64,000 bases of DNA from a virus, in the IMG/VR virus record IMGVR_UViG_3300027754_000060, positions 1-64,000 of that record, one strand, 5' to 3'. The translations under genes were made by a program, and so were the position numbers. A model generated the notes under the pieces. That model did no database searches. It worked only from the letters and a program-made list of their open reading frames with translations, and was not told the DNA's origin. Below, piece by piece: positions 1 to 6,710 of the stretch (position 1 is its first letter; each line of letters opens with the position of its first letter).

Positions 1-745
1 ATGGAACAAGTCCTCCATGCAAGTGTTTTGATGTATGTAGTGATAAAAATTGTCTCAAGTGTGATACTGCTTCTGGCAAATGCGTCAGCCTTCCTGATTG
101 CAAATGTTCAGATGGAACAAATCCCCCGTGTAAATGCCCAGATGGATCAAATGCGCCTTGCAAAGGAGATAAATGTCCAGATGGAACAAATCCCCCATGT
201 AAATGTTTAGACGGATCAAATCAACCCTGTAAGAAATGTCCAGACGGAACAGATCAACCATGTAAGAAATGTCCAGACGGAACAGATCAACCCTGTAAGA
301 AATGTCCAGACGGAACAGATCAGCCCTGCAAATGTCCAGACGGAACAGATCAGCCCTGCAAATGTCCAGACGGAACAAATCCTCCATGCAAGTGTCTTGA
401 TGTATGTGATGATAAGCTTTGTCTCAAGTGTGATCTTGACTCGGGCAAATGTGTCAGCCTTCCTGATTGCAAATGCTCAGACGGATCAAATCCCCCATGT
501 AAATGCCCAGATGGATCAAATGCGCCTTGCAAAGGAGATAAATGTCCAGATGGAACAAATCCCCCATGTAAATGTTTAGACGGATCAAATCAACCCTGTA
601 AGAAATGTACAGATGGAACAAGTCCTCCATGCAAGTGTTTTGATGTATGTAGTGATAAAAATTGTCTCAAGTGTGATACTGCTTCTGGCAAATGCGTCAG
701 CCTTCCTGATTGCAAATGTTCAGATGGAACAAATCCCCCATGCGA
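1..745 (+). repeat. In-frame tandem repeats coding for the Cys-rich stalk
   Basis: Bases 1-127 recur exactly at 613-739, and a diverged copy lies at about 382-490. A second unit at about 138-233 recurs at about 507-602 (offset 369 bases, 123 codons). Between them sit five short units coding for CPDGTDQPCK(K) at about 236-370. Every period is a multiple of three and the frame is kept throughout, so these are protein repeats that grow or shrink by recombination. Confidence 0.85.
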
Positions 746-1415
746 AGGTAATCCTCCGCCCACGATTCCATTTATTGAAACTCTTTGGACAACTGAGACT
801 GGAAATGTTATCTTTAAAAATAACACAGCTATCTCTAATAGTCTAGCAGCATCTGTTATTACCGCTAAAGATATTCTAGTAAAAGATGTTAGTATTTCTG
901 TATCTGTTAATATTGGAACAGGTTCTTCTGTTGGTATCATAGCGAGATATACTGGACCAGGTGATCAAAATATGTATTATGGAGGAATATCTCGTGATGT
1001 AAACGGATGTATTGCTAGCATATGGAAGAACATAAATGGTGTGTGGACCCAGCTTGCAAGTCGACATATAGACTCTTGTGTTGGAGTTCTCCGTTTTGAT
1101 GTTGTTGGATCAAATCTTTCTCTATATTTTAATAATGAGCTAGTGGTTTCGGTTGTTGACTTTTCAATTGCAGGACCAGGAAAAATAGGGCTAAGATTCT
1201 ATGGAATCGGAGCAACTGCTAATGCGTTTTCTTATCAAATAGCTTGTTCATCAAATAATTCTAGAGGAGCAACTACATTTTGCTCATCGGATACCATTAT
1301 TTGTAATGGAGTAGAAAGTCGCAGAGATCCAAAAAATAACTGCGGGTGCCCATGTATAGATATTCGTCCTTTTGTACCGAAACCCGCATATACTACCATA
1401 GTTAAGGAGCTTTAA
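1..1415 (+). CDS. Cys-rich repeat protein with C-terminal lectin-like domain (5' truncated)
   Basis: An open frame runs in from the left edge in frame 3 with no start in the window and ends at TAA 1413-1415, so about 470 residues are visible. The first 250 residues are cysteine-rich repeats built on units such as CPDGTDQPCK and CSDGTNPPCK, with Cys every 3-10 residues. After a Pro-rich hinge (EGNPPPTIP) comes a region of about 200 residues rich in beta-strand patterns (GIIARYTGPG, LRFDVVGSNLSLYFN, GKIGLRFYG). This resembles the concanavalin A-like/LamG fold of the DUF1080-type proteins common in planctomycetes. A Cys-rich tail follows (NNCGCPCIDI). I infer an extracellular or virion adhesin, with disulfide or metal-stabilised repeats as the stalk and the lectin-like fold as the head. 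The fold assignment is tentative; the reading frame is secure. Confidence 0.75.
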   Translation, partial: GTSPPCKCFDVCSDKNCLKCDTASGKCVSLPDCKCSDGTNPPCKCPDGSNAPCKGDKCPDGTNPPCKCLDGSNQPCKKCPDGTDQPCKKCPDGTDQPCKKCPDGTDQPCKCPDGTDQPCKCPDGTNPPCKCLDVCDDKLCLKCDLDSGKCVSLPDCKCSDGSNPPCKCPDGSNAPCKGDKCPDGTNPPCKCLDGSNQPCKKCTDGTSPPCKCFDVCSDKNCLKCDTASGKCVSLPDCKCSDGTNPPCEGNPPPTIPFIETLWTTETGNVIFKNNTAISNSLAASVITAKDILVKDVSISVSVNIGTGSSVGIIARYTGPGDQNMYYGGISRDVNGCIASIWKNINGVWTQLASRHIDSCVGVLRFDVVGSNLSLYFNNELVVSVVDFSIAGPGKIGLRFYGIGATANAFSYQIACSSNNSRGATTFCSSDTIICNGVESRRDPKNNCGCPCIDIRPFVPKPAYTTIVKEL

Positions 1416-1509
1416 GAGATAGTCGAACTCAAGGAATTTATTATTTTAGTTATAGATATAAGGAAAATACGGTATAGCTAATAGCTTTCTCATGCGCAAT
1501 CGACGATTC

Positions 1510-1520
1510 GGGTGTATAAT
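1510..1520 (+). promoter_or_regulatory. Candidate promoter with GGTGTA motif
   Basis: The gap 1416-1542 holds GGGTGTATAAT ending in a perfect TATAAT at 1515-1520. It lies 22 bases upstream of the ATG at 1543, with an AAGGAG ribosome site between. There is no good -35 hexamer 16-18 bases upstream. The same GGTGTA core recurs in other gaps of this window, which suggests a phage-specific element. No terminator hairpin was seen in the rest of the gap. Confidence 0.45.
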
Positions 1521-1542
1521 AATATGAAATAAAGGAGAATAT

Positions 1543-1782
1543 ATGGATCAAATATGCGAAGATAAAATTTTATATCATGCAAAAATCAATGTAGATAATA
1601 GGTGCTTAGATTTGCTTCTCACTCAAGAAGACATAGCTATTGCTTTTGAAAGATCTCTTAAAGAAGAAAATAGAAAATATATAGATGTGTCCCAATGTTG
1701 TTCTTGTTGGCCAACTCAAAAACCCCCAGCTTGTAAATTTTGGCAGAAAATTTTTGGAATGTGTTCAAGTTGTTCTTCCTAA
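1543..1782 (+). CDS. Small Cys-rich protein of unknown function
   Basis: This 79-residue protein starts at ATG behind a strong AAGGAG site. The first 50 residues are mixed charged sequence. The last 30 carry seven cysteines in the pattern CCSCWPTQ...ACKFW...CSSCSS, which could bind metal or form disulfides. It has no signal peptide or membrane segment. I do not recognise the family. It is the first gene behind the candidate promoter at 1510 and precedes a membrane protein and a prepilin-like protein. Confidence 0.6.
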   Translation: MDQICEDKILYHAKINVDNRCLDLLLTQEDIAIAFERSLKEENRKYIDVSQCCSCWPTQKPPACKFWQKIFGMCSSCSS

Positions 1783-1806
1783 AGCAATCTTTTGGATTTA
1801 TAAACA

Positions 1807-2145
1807 ATGGTAGCAGATCCAAATACATTAATAGATTTCTGGCAAAATATAGCTCTTGCTGTTACTAGTGTGATACTTACTATGGTTGGATTCTGGTTTA
1901 CTTTTGGTCGCCATATGATTTCAAAATTAGAAGTAGTAGAATTGATATCCCTACATAGCCCATATCTTCAAGATAGACAAACTATTATGAATAGGCTGGA
2001 AGACAACAAAGTTATGCAGCAGGCCTTCTCATCTGCTCTGCAAAAAAATACAGAAGTTATGGGTGAACTTAAAATTCAAATAGCTGTACTAGGTAAAACA
2101 CTAGACAACTTAGAGCGCAGGATAGAAGAAGATGAAGAAGAATAA
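1807..2145 (+). CDS. Single-pass membrane protein with C-terminal coiled coil
   Basis: This 112-residue protein has one hydrophobic helix at about residues 14-32 ([19 protein letters not shown]). A long amphipathic, charge-rich helical tail follows, with heptad-like spacing ([21 protein letters not shown]). The layout, a short N-terminus, one membrane helix and a coiled coil, is what one sees in inner-membrane spanins and holin accessory proteins, but no diagnostic motif fixes that. The start has only a weak ribosome site. The gene overlaps the next by 14 bases. Confidence 0.6.
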   Translation: MVADPNTLIDFWQNIALAVTSVILTMVGFWFTFGRHMISKLEVVELISLHSPYLQDRQTIMNRLEDNKVMQQAFSSALQKNTEVMGELKIQIAVLGKTLDNLERRIEEDEEE

Positions 2146-3217
2146 TGAAAATAAAATTAGAGGCTTTACTCTTGTTGAGTTATTGGTAGTAATTGCAATT
2201 ATAGGAACATTAGTAGGACTCCTATTACCAGCTGTACAAAGCGCTAGAGAAGCTGGACGAAGAAATTCTTGTCTTAATAATCAAAATCAGTTAGGAAAAT
2301 CAGTTATTGCTTTTGATGGACAAAAAAAATGTACTCCGGGGTGGCGAAATGATCATCCTAATAGACTTGTCCTATCAAATATATCTTCCTTATATAAAAC
2401 AGTATCTTGGCCCATAATGCTTTTGCCAAATCTAGAAAGAAGAGATGTTTATAGGTTGTGGGAATCTTCTGATATTAATGGTCTTCCGGGTGCTGTTAGT
2501 CCATTTATTAGTATATTTGTTTGTCCAACATCTCCACCTGACTCTCCTGGACAACCAACTCTAAGTTATGCAGCTAATATAGGATCTTGTAGTTATAATG
2601 GGTCAGGATCAGTATCAAGTCCATATACTCAATATAGGGGTGATGGGGTCATGTTAGATAGTGTTGGATTACCATCTAGTAATATAAGTCCATCTAGAAA
2701 TAATTTAGATATAATTAGTAGTGGAGATGGAACCTCTATGACCCTATTATTTTCTGAAAAAAGTGGCCCCTTATATTCCCCCCAAGCATCTTATGATGTT
2801 GTTCCACAAGCTATTAATTCTAATACTAGAATGATTAATTCAATGCTAACTGGTATTTCTTATCCCGTTGGAGGAACGAGCTTGCCCGTTATTCCAGTTC
2901 CAGGATTTGGGGTATTTGAACAACTTTCAGATGTAAAAATAATTAATAGTTTAGATAATAATAGGGCTGGATACTTAGGTCACCCATCTTCAAATCATTC
3001 TGGTGGAGTTGTTGTAACATATTGTGATGGTCATACTACCTTTTTAAAAGACACTATTAGTCCATTAGTTTATACCCATTTAATAACTTCTAGTACTATT
3101 TTTGACAATATTTCTAACTCATATTTATCCAATAGTCCTTGTATTAAAGGCAATTTAGTAGATTCTCCAGGATCATCAATTCCTAGCAGAAAGCCACTAT
3201 CTGAATCTGACCTATAG
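2132..3217 (+). CDS. DUF1559-type prepilin-like protein
   Basis: This 361-residue protein opens with a type IV prepilin leader: basic [10 protein letters not shown], then G11 and F12 at the predicted cleavage site, Glu at position 5 of the mature protein, and a hydrophobic helix ([14 protein letters not shown]). The sequence after it ([20 protein letters not shown]) and the C-terminal [18 protein letters not shown] match the DUF1559 family, whose C-terminal H-x9-DG-type signature sits here. DUF1559 proteins are greatly expanded in planctomycetes and are probably cell-surface pseudopilins. Maturation would need the host prepilin peptidase, as none is encoded nearby. In a phage this could alter the host surface or act in virion attachment; that is inference. 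Confidence 0.85.
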   Translation: MKKNNENKIRGFTLVELLVVIAIIGTLVGLLLPAVQSAREAGRRNSCLNNQNQLGKSVIAFDGQKKCTPGWRNDHPNRLVLSNISSLYKTVSWPIMLLPNLERRDVYRLWESSDINGLPGAVSPFISIFVCPTSPPDSPGQPTLSYAANIGSCSYNGSGSVSSPYTQYRGDGVMLDSVGLPSSNISPSRNNLDIISSGDGTSMTLLFSEKSGPLYSPQASYDVVPQAINSNTRMINSMLTGISYPVGGTSLPVIPVPGFGVFEQLSDVKIINSLDNNRAGYLGHPSSNHSGGVVVTYCDGHTTFLKDTISPLVYTHLITSSTIFDNISNSYLSNSPCIKGNLVDSPGSSIPSRKPLSESDL

Positions 3218-3233
3218 TATTCCATACAAATAA

Positions 3234-3263
3234 TTGTTTAAATAGTGTATAATCTAGTATAAT
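3234..3263 (+). promoter_or_regulatory. Candidate sigma70-like promoter
   Basis: The 70-base gap 3218-3287 contains TTGTTT at 3234-3239 and TATAAT at 3258-3263, spaced 18 bases. A second TATAAT at 3248-3253 forms part of an AGTGTATAAT element close to the GGTGTA motif seen in other gaps. A good AAGGAG ribosome site follows before the ATG at 3288. Confidence 0.5.
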
Positions 3264-3287
3264 AATCTTTTAATTTAAGGAGAAAAC

Positions 3288-3497
3288 ATGGCTAGACCAT
3301 TTACAGATATTCAAGCAGCAGTTTCGGGCAATCCTGTTAAAAATGGAACCTTGATAACCTCTACGACTTTTACTGGAGAATATAGTCAATCAGATACTTA
3401 TGTTAAACAGTATCCTACTATTGCAACTATACATGATAAGTATGGATATAAATTTTCTAATGGAATTTCTGTAATCGTCTTACCTAGTGGAAGTTAA
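3288..3497 (+). CDS. Small hypothetical protein
   Basis: This 69-residue protein starts at ATG with a strong TAAGGAG site. It is rich in Thr, Ser and Gly and has no membrane segment, Cys or obvious motif. It is the first gene after the 3234-3263 promoter and sits 14 bases ahead of a holin-like membrane protein. Its beta-rich composition (STTFTGEYSQSDTY, NGISVIVLPSGS) would suit a small virion decoration protein, but nothing proves that. Confidence 0.6.
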   Translation: MARPFTDIQAAVSGNPVKNGTLITSTTFTGEYSQSDTYVKQYPTIATIHDKYGYKFSNGISVIVLPSGS

Positions 3498-3511
3498 TTT
3501 GGGGAATAAAT

Positions 3512-3829
3512 ATGAATATAATCAAGCCAGGATACAAAACAAGTGAATTTTGGTTCACCCTAGCTTCTTTCTTGTGTTCAGGTCTATATCTTCTTGGAGC
3601 ATTAGACAAGACCCAGCAAGATGATACAGCAGAAGTACTAACACATGCTATGGAGTCTATAGTATTAATTAGTGGTCAAACAGCTATTTTTTGGAAATAT
3701 ATAAAATCTCGTAGCGAAGTAAAACAAGCGTTCTGGAATAATTCAAAGGAGAAAAAAAATGTTAGTAAAAGAAGTAATAACAAAAGAAGTCCAAAAACTA
3801 ATAGACCAAACAAAACTATCTCTAAATGA
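3512..3829 (+). CDS. Holin-like two-helix membrane protein
   Basis: This 105-residue protein opens with KPGYKTSEFWFTLASFL, a pattern I associate with small phage holin-like membrane proteins. A first hydrophobic helix spans about residues 12-31 and a second about 48-64 (SIVLISGQTAIFWKYI). The tail is very basic, with many Lys, Arg and Asn. A small protein with two helices and a charged tail fits a class II holin. The last 71 bases overlap the next gene, which has its own ribosome site, so the basic tail is coded in two frames at once. Holin function is inferred from topology and neighbours. Confidence 0.55.
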   Translation: MNIIKPGYKTSEFWFTLASFLCSGLYLLGALDKTQQDDTAEVLTHAMESIVLISGQTAIFWKYIKSRSEVKQAFWNNSKEKKNVSKRSNNKRSPKTNRPNKTISK

Positions 3830-4151
3830 TGTTAAAAGAATAGCTCTTAGCGAAGCTTGGAAAATATTACAATTAGCAATTGCTACAGTTATTCAAATAA
3901 TAGAATCTTTAGCAGTGGAATATAGCGGGCCAGATAAAAAGGCTCTTGCTATGGAACTAATTTCTAAATTTTATGATAGTGTTTTTACTATAGTGGATAT
4001 CCCAGTGGTCCCCAATATTTTAGAACCTATTATACATAAGTACGTCAAAGCATTTTTGTTGGTTCTTGTTGGATCAACAATAGACGCAATGGTCACCACT
4101 TTCAGGAATACTGGAGTATTTTCTAGAAAAGTTAAAGTTTCAGAAAAATAA
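3759..4151 (+). CDS. Putative membrane-associated holin-family protein
   Basis: This 130-residue protein has its ATG directly behind AAGGAG, so the start is credible despite the 71-base overlap with the gene before. It is mainly helical. A central segment (SGPDKKALAMELISKFYD) is followed by VPNILEPIIHKYVKAFLLVLVGSTIDAMV, a hydrophobic stretch that can reach the membrane. The layout recalls the phage holin superfamily 6/LLH type, in which a conserved YD...P.....I..I....V precedes a hydrophobic end. The assignment is by resemblance only. It lies between another holin-like gene and two single-pass membrane proteins. Confidence 0.5.
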   Translation: MLVKEVITKEVQKLIDQTKLSLNDVKRIALSEAWKILQLAIATVIQIIESLAVEYSGPDKKALAMELISKFYDSVFTIVDIPVVPNILEPIIHKYVKAFLLVLVGSTIDAMVTTFRNTGVFSRKVKVSEK

Positions 4152-4160
4152 GAGGAATAT

Positions 4161-4568
4161 ATGAATTATGCTCAGTCTTTTGAGGAATTTGCAAAGTCAA
4201 CCACATCTTTAGATCTTACTTTATATGCGGGGGTTGGATTAGTTCTATTTGTATTATTTAAAGATAGATTATCCCCAGTCCAATCTTTTTTATTAAACCT
4301 ATTAGAAAAGGTCAAGGCCACCACTAATCAGAAAGTATCTACTAGTATGCCTGTAAAGAAAGAGGTTTTGAAAGAGACCTTATACATGTTTACCTCTCCC
4401 AAAACAAAAGATGAACTGTTTATGTCTCTAGTATCATCATGGAAAGAAACTAGGAATCTTGCTGAACAAAGTGGATGTTCTGAAGCTGTAAAAGTAGCAG
4501 ATCAGATGTTCCCATACTTATCTCCAAAGGGTTGTGAACAAGAATCCAATAAGGTGGTTGTATCATGA
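4161..4568 (+). CDS. Single-pass membrane protein of unknown function
   Basis: This 135-residue protein starts behind a GAGGAA site. It has one hydrophobic helix at about residues 19-35 (LTLYAGVGLVLFVLFK), then a polar, helical domain of about 100 residues with two Cys (SGCSEA, KGCEQE). I do not recognise the family. It overlaps the next gene by four bases (ATGA), so the two are probably translationally coupled. It belongs to the run of small membrane proteins that precedes the cysteine protease. Confidence 0.6.
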   Translation: MNYAQSFEEFAKSTTSLDLTLYAGVGLVLFVLFKDRLSPVQSFLLNLLEKVKATTNQKVSTSMPVKKEVLKETLYMFTSPKTKDELFMSLVSSWKETRNLAEQSGCSEAVKVADQMFPYLSPKGCEQESNKVVVS

Positions 4569-5053
4569 ATAAAAATAATTTACTATTAATAGTTGCTGGG
4601 CTATTGATCCTTTTTGGGTTAGGGAATAAATTGGGGATTGTTAATAATACTCCAAATACTAATTCTAGTATTAATTTAAACCTTAGTCCTCCAACTGATC
4701 CAGAGCTTCAAAAACTAACAGATGTTATTGTTGCTTCTTTTAAAGCTGGTAGTAGCGATAGAAAGTCTGATGGTATATTTTTAGCTTGTTTATATAATGA
4801 TATGAGTAATCTTATAGAAGAAGATAGTTCTGTTATTAAAACTACCGAAGAATTAGTCCAGGCTAACTCATTAGCTGCTAAACTATTAAAGATTAATCTA
4901 AAGGGGAAATATCCTGGGTTTTCAGAAGCTGCTACATCTTTGATTATGAAAATAATTGGAGATGATAATGTTGCTCTTGATGAAAAGTCTAGAGAGCAAG
5001 CTGTAAATGCTTTTAGATATTTAGCATGGGCGTGTAAATCAGGAGCAGAATAA
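4565..5053 (+). CDS. Membrane-anchored protein of unknown function
   Basis: This 162-residue protein carries an N-terminal hydrophobic helix (about residues 5-21, LLLIVAGLLILFGLG) that acts as a signal anchor, then a Ser/Asn-rich linker and a helical domain of about 120 residues. The body would face the periplasm if the usual positive-inside rule holds. No family is recognised. It overlaps its neighbours on both sides by four bases and one base, which places it firmly in the operon with the protease. Confidence 0.6.
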   Translation: MNKNNLLLIVAGLLILFGLGNKLGIVNNTPNTNSSINLNLSPPTDPELQKLTDVIVASFKAGSSDRKSDGIFLACLYNDMSNLIEEDSSVIKTTEELVQANSLAAKLLKINLKGKYPGFSEAATSLIMKIIGDDNVALDEKSREQAVNAFRYLAWACKSGAE

Positions 5054-5973
5054 TGTCTCATAGTCCTAAAAAACTTTATGAAATGTATAATGGTGGGTTT
5101 ACTGGCTGTTTGTGGGAGCCAGAACATTTTGAAGAATTAATGAAGTCTTTAAAATATCCATTATTCGGTAATGCAGATAAAGATGTTAAAGGTTCTGGAA
5201 AAGGTAAACTATCTACTCCTTTTAAGTCCGTATTACATTTTGATAAAAAGGCTTATGAAGAACGTCAGTCAACAGGTGACTGCACAAGTCATGGAACTCG
5301 TAATGCTTGCGATTTATCAAGGGCTGTAGAAATTCATGTTAATAATGAGAAAGAGTCTTGGATAGCTAGAGGGGCCACAGAAGGAATATATGGGTGTAGA
5401 GGACAAAGTGGACAAGGAATGAGTTGCAGTAGGGCTGCTCAATTTGTTAATGATATTGGAGGGATTTTATTAAGACAAAAATATGATGATATAGATTTGA
5501 CTAAATATAATGGTAATACTGGAGCTGGTTGGGGAGGAAGAGGAGTTCCAAAGGATTTAGTTAAGGTGGCCAGACAACATCAGATAAAAACCACAAGTTT
5601 AATCAAAACGGTAGAAGAAGCTAGGGATGCTTTATATAATGGTTATGGGATTAATGTTTGTAGTAATTATGGATTTAGTAATAATAGGAATGATAAGGGA
5701 ATAGCTAGAGCTCAGGGAAACTGGAGTCATAGTATGGCTTGGACTGCTTGTGACGATACCGGAACCCAACCATATTTTCTAGTTCAAAATTCTTGGGGAA
5801 AATGGAACTCCGGTGGTCATCCAGCATGGGGGCCAATCCCAGATGGTAGTTTTTTAATAGATTCAGATACAGCAGCAGGGATGCTAAATCAAAATGGGGC
5901 ATATGCCTTTTCAAACTTTGATGGGTTCCCGGTGCAAAAATTACCTTCCTATGGATTTGAGGAGTACATATGA
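5053..5973 (+). CDS. Papain-like (C1-type) cysteine protease
   Basis: This 306-residue protein shows the papain triad in order: Gln72 (oxyanion hole) and nucleophile Cys77 in QSTGDCTSHG, His226 in NWSHSMAW, and Asn246 in VQNSWGKW, the classical NSWG block. A short N-terminal region of about 60 residues could be a propeptide. There is no signal peptide. The usual CGSCW around the nucleophile is replaced by DCTSHG, which is unusual but keeps Cys and the upstream Gln. Next to holin-like and anchored proteins it may serve in host lysis or in cleaving surface or virion proteins; the substrate is unknown. The next small gene overlaps its stop codon. Confidence 0.8.
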   Translation: MSHSPKKLYEMYNGGFTGCLWEPEHFEELMKSLKYPLFGNADKDVKGSGKGKLSTPFKSVLHFDKKAYEERQSTGDCTSHGTRNACDLSRAVEIHVNNEKESWIARGATEGIYGCRGQSGQGMSCSRAAQFVNDIGGILLRQKYDDIDLTKYNGNTGAGWGGRGVPKDLVKVARQHQIKTTSLIKTVEEARDALYNGYGINVCSNYGFSNNRNDKGIARAQGNWSHSMAWTACDDTGTQPYFLVQNSWGKWNSGGHPAWGPIPDGSFLIDSDTAAGMLNQNGAYAFSNFDGFPVQKLPSYGFEEYI

Positions 5974-6113
5974 GAATTATTAATTATATATTATTAACAA
6001 GATTATTTAAATTATTAACAGGCCTAATAGTCTCCATACTATCTTTATTAGGAGTCAAACAAACATCAGAGCCTAAAAAAAGAAGAAGACTCTTTAAAAG
6101 GAGAGAAGAGTGA
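5970..6113 (+). CDS. Small membrane protein with basic tail
   Basis: This 47-residue frame starts at an ATG overlapping the stop of the protease (ATGA) and ends in a GTGA overlap with the next gene, so it closes an otherwise empty 136-base gap. It has one hydrophobic helix (LLTGLIVSILSLLGV, about residues 15-29) and a strongly basic end (PKKRRRLFKRREE). Small helix-plus-basic-tail proteins in such operons can be antiholins, holin partners or signal anchors. It is real mainly by context. Confidence 0.55.
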   Translation: MRIINYILLTRLFKLLTGLIVSILSLLGVKQTSEPKKRRRLFKRREE

Positions 6114-6445
6114 AATCTATAATTTTTTTATTATTAACAATTTTTGTATTTAATATCCCACAGGATAGATATAGGCCAACAGCAGCTTTGTGTCTTGCTG
6201 GAGGAATTATAAAGTCTGCTCGTTTGTCTACTCCAATAGAAGCAAAATATAAGAGAAAAGATTGTCCTGTATGTAAGGGTAAAGGATGGTATTTAAGTGG
6301 GGACGGTTTAGCAAAAGTGGAATGTGGTTATTGTATAGCTGATACCGGAGAAGCATCCGCGACACCAGTTGCTCCGATTCCAGTAAAACCCCCAGTTTCT
6401 ACTAAGCCAAAAACTAAATATCCAATAAGGAATTATAGACAGTAA
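6110..6445 (+). CDS. Secreted or anchored protein with DnaJ-like zinc motif
   Basis: This 111-residue protein starts at GTG, overlapping the previous stop, behind a GGAGAG site. The first 15 residues form a hydrophobic signal-like helix (SIIFLLLTIFVF). The centre has CPVCKGKGW and, about 20 residues on, CGYC. This is a pair of CxxC motifs like one DnaJ zinc-knuckle repeat (CxxCxGxG). The C-terminal third is Pro/Lys-rich. It probably folds around one zinc outside the membrane. Function unknown; it ends the 3288-6445 operon. Confidence 0.6.
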   Translation: MKSIIFLLLTIFVFNIPQDRYRPTAALCLAGGIIKSARLSTPIEAKYKRKDCPVCKGKGWYLSGDGLAKVECGYCIADTGEASATPVAPIPVKPPVSTKPKTKYPIRNYRQ

Positions 6446-6493
6446 GACAGGACCTATTTAGTGGTATTATGGGCAATTTTTATTAAGAATATA

Positions 6494-6570
6494 GTCCAAA
6501 TGGCCTACTTTCGCATGATAGACTTTGGTGTAAGATAGTGGAAAGACCTTTCTCGACAAAGGATTTGGAC
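6494..6570 (+). ncRNA. Candidate structured RNA, three-way junction
   Basis: Within the gap 6446-6625, GTCCAAAT at 6494-6501 is an exact inverted match to ATTTGGAC at 6563-6570. Inside this closing helix, CCTTT 6547-6551 pairs with AAAGG 6558-6562 (loop CTCGAC) and stacks directly on the outer helix, and CTTTC 6508-6512 pairs with GAAAG 6541-6545. The span is tRNA-sized (77 bases), but no anticodon arm or canonical D-loop can be drawn. A GGTGTA element sits inside at 6527. No protein-coding signal was seen in 6446-6625. Confidence 0.35.
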
Positions 6571-6625
6571 ATTTTGTATATTTAAATTAATATTGTCCAT
6601 TTATATTATAACTAAAAGGATAGAA

Positions 6626-6697
6626 ATGATTGAGAAATACTATATTATTGGGCTTAAAAAAAACTCAAACATAAAACCCTTATACCCAGAAGAATGA
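6626..6697 (+). CDS. Possible 23-residue leader peptide
   Basis: ATG at 6626 has a fair AAAGGA site and opens a 23-residue frame (MIEKYYIIGLKKNSNIKPLY then PEE) that ends 13 bases before the ATG of the large fibre gene. It may be a leader or chance frame. Only the ribosome site and position support it. Confidence 0.25.
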   Translation: MIEKYYIIGLKKNSNIKPLYPEE

Positions 6698-6710
6698 ATA
6701 GGGTTTAATT

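Noticed and set aside
1-210. ATG-initiated frame at 1-210 (and 397-579, 613-846)
   Set aside because: These are out of frame with the continuous open frame 3, whose Cys-rich and lectin-like product is coherent through 1415.
236-380. CRISPR-like array in the repeats near the left edge
   Set aside because: Repeat periods are multiples of three, units are contiguous without unique spacers, and they code for CPDGTDQPCK.
4708-5127. Antisense 139-codon frame
   Set aside because: It lies opposite a well-coupled plus-strand operon with clear ribosome sites and overlaps.
6494-6570. tRNA gene
   Set aside because: Size and closing helix fit, but there is no proper D-loop or anticodon arm, and the T-arm loop is six bases without TTC.
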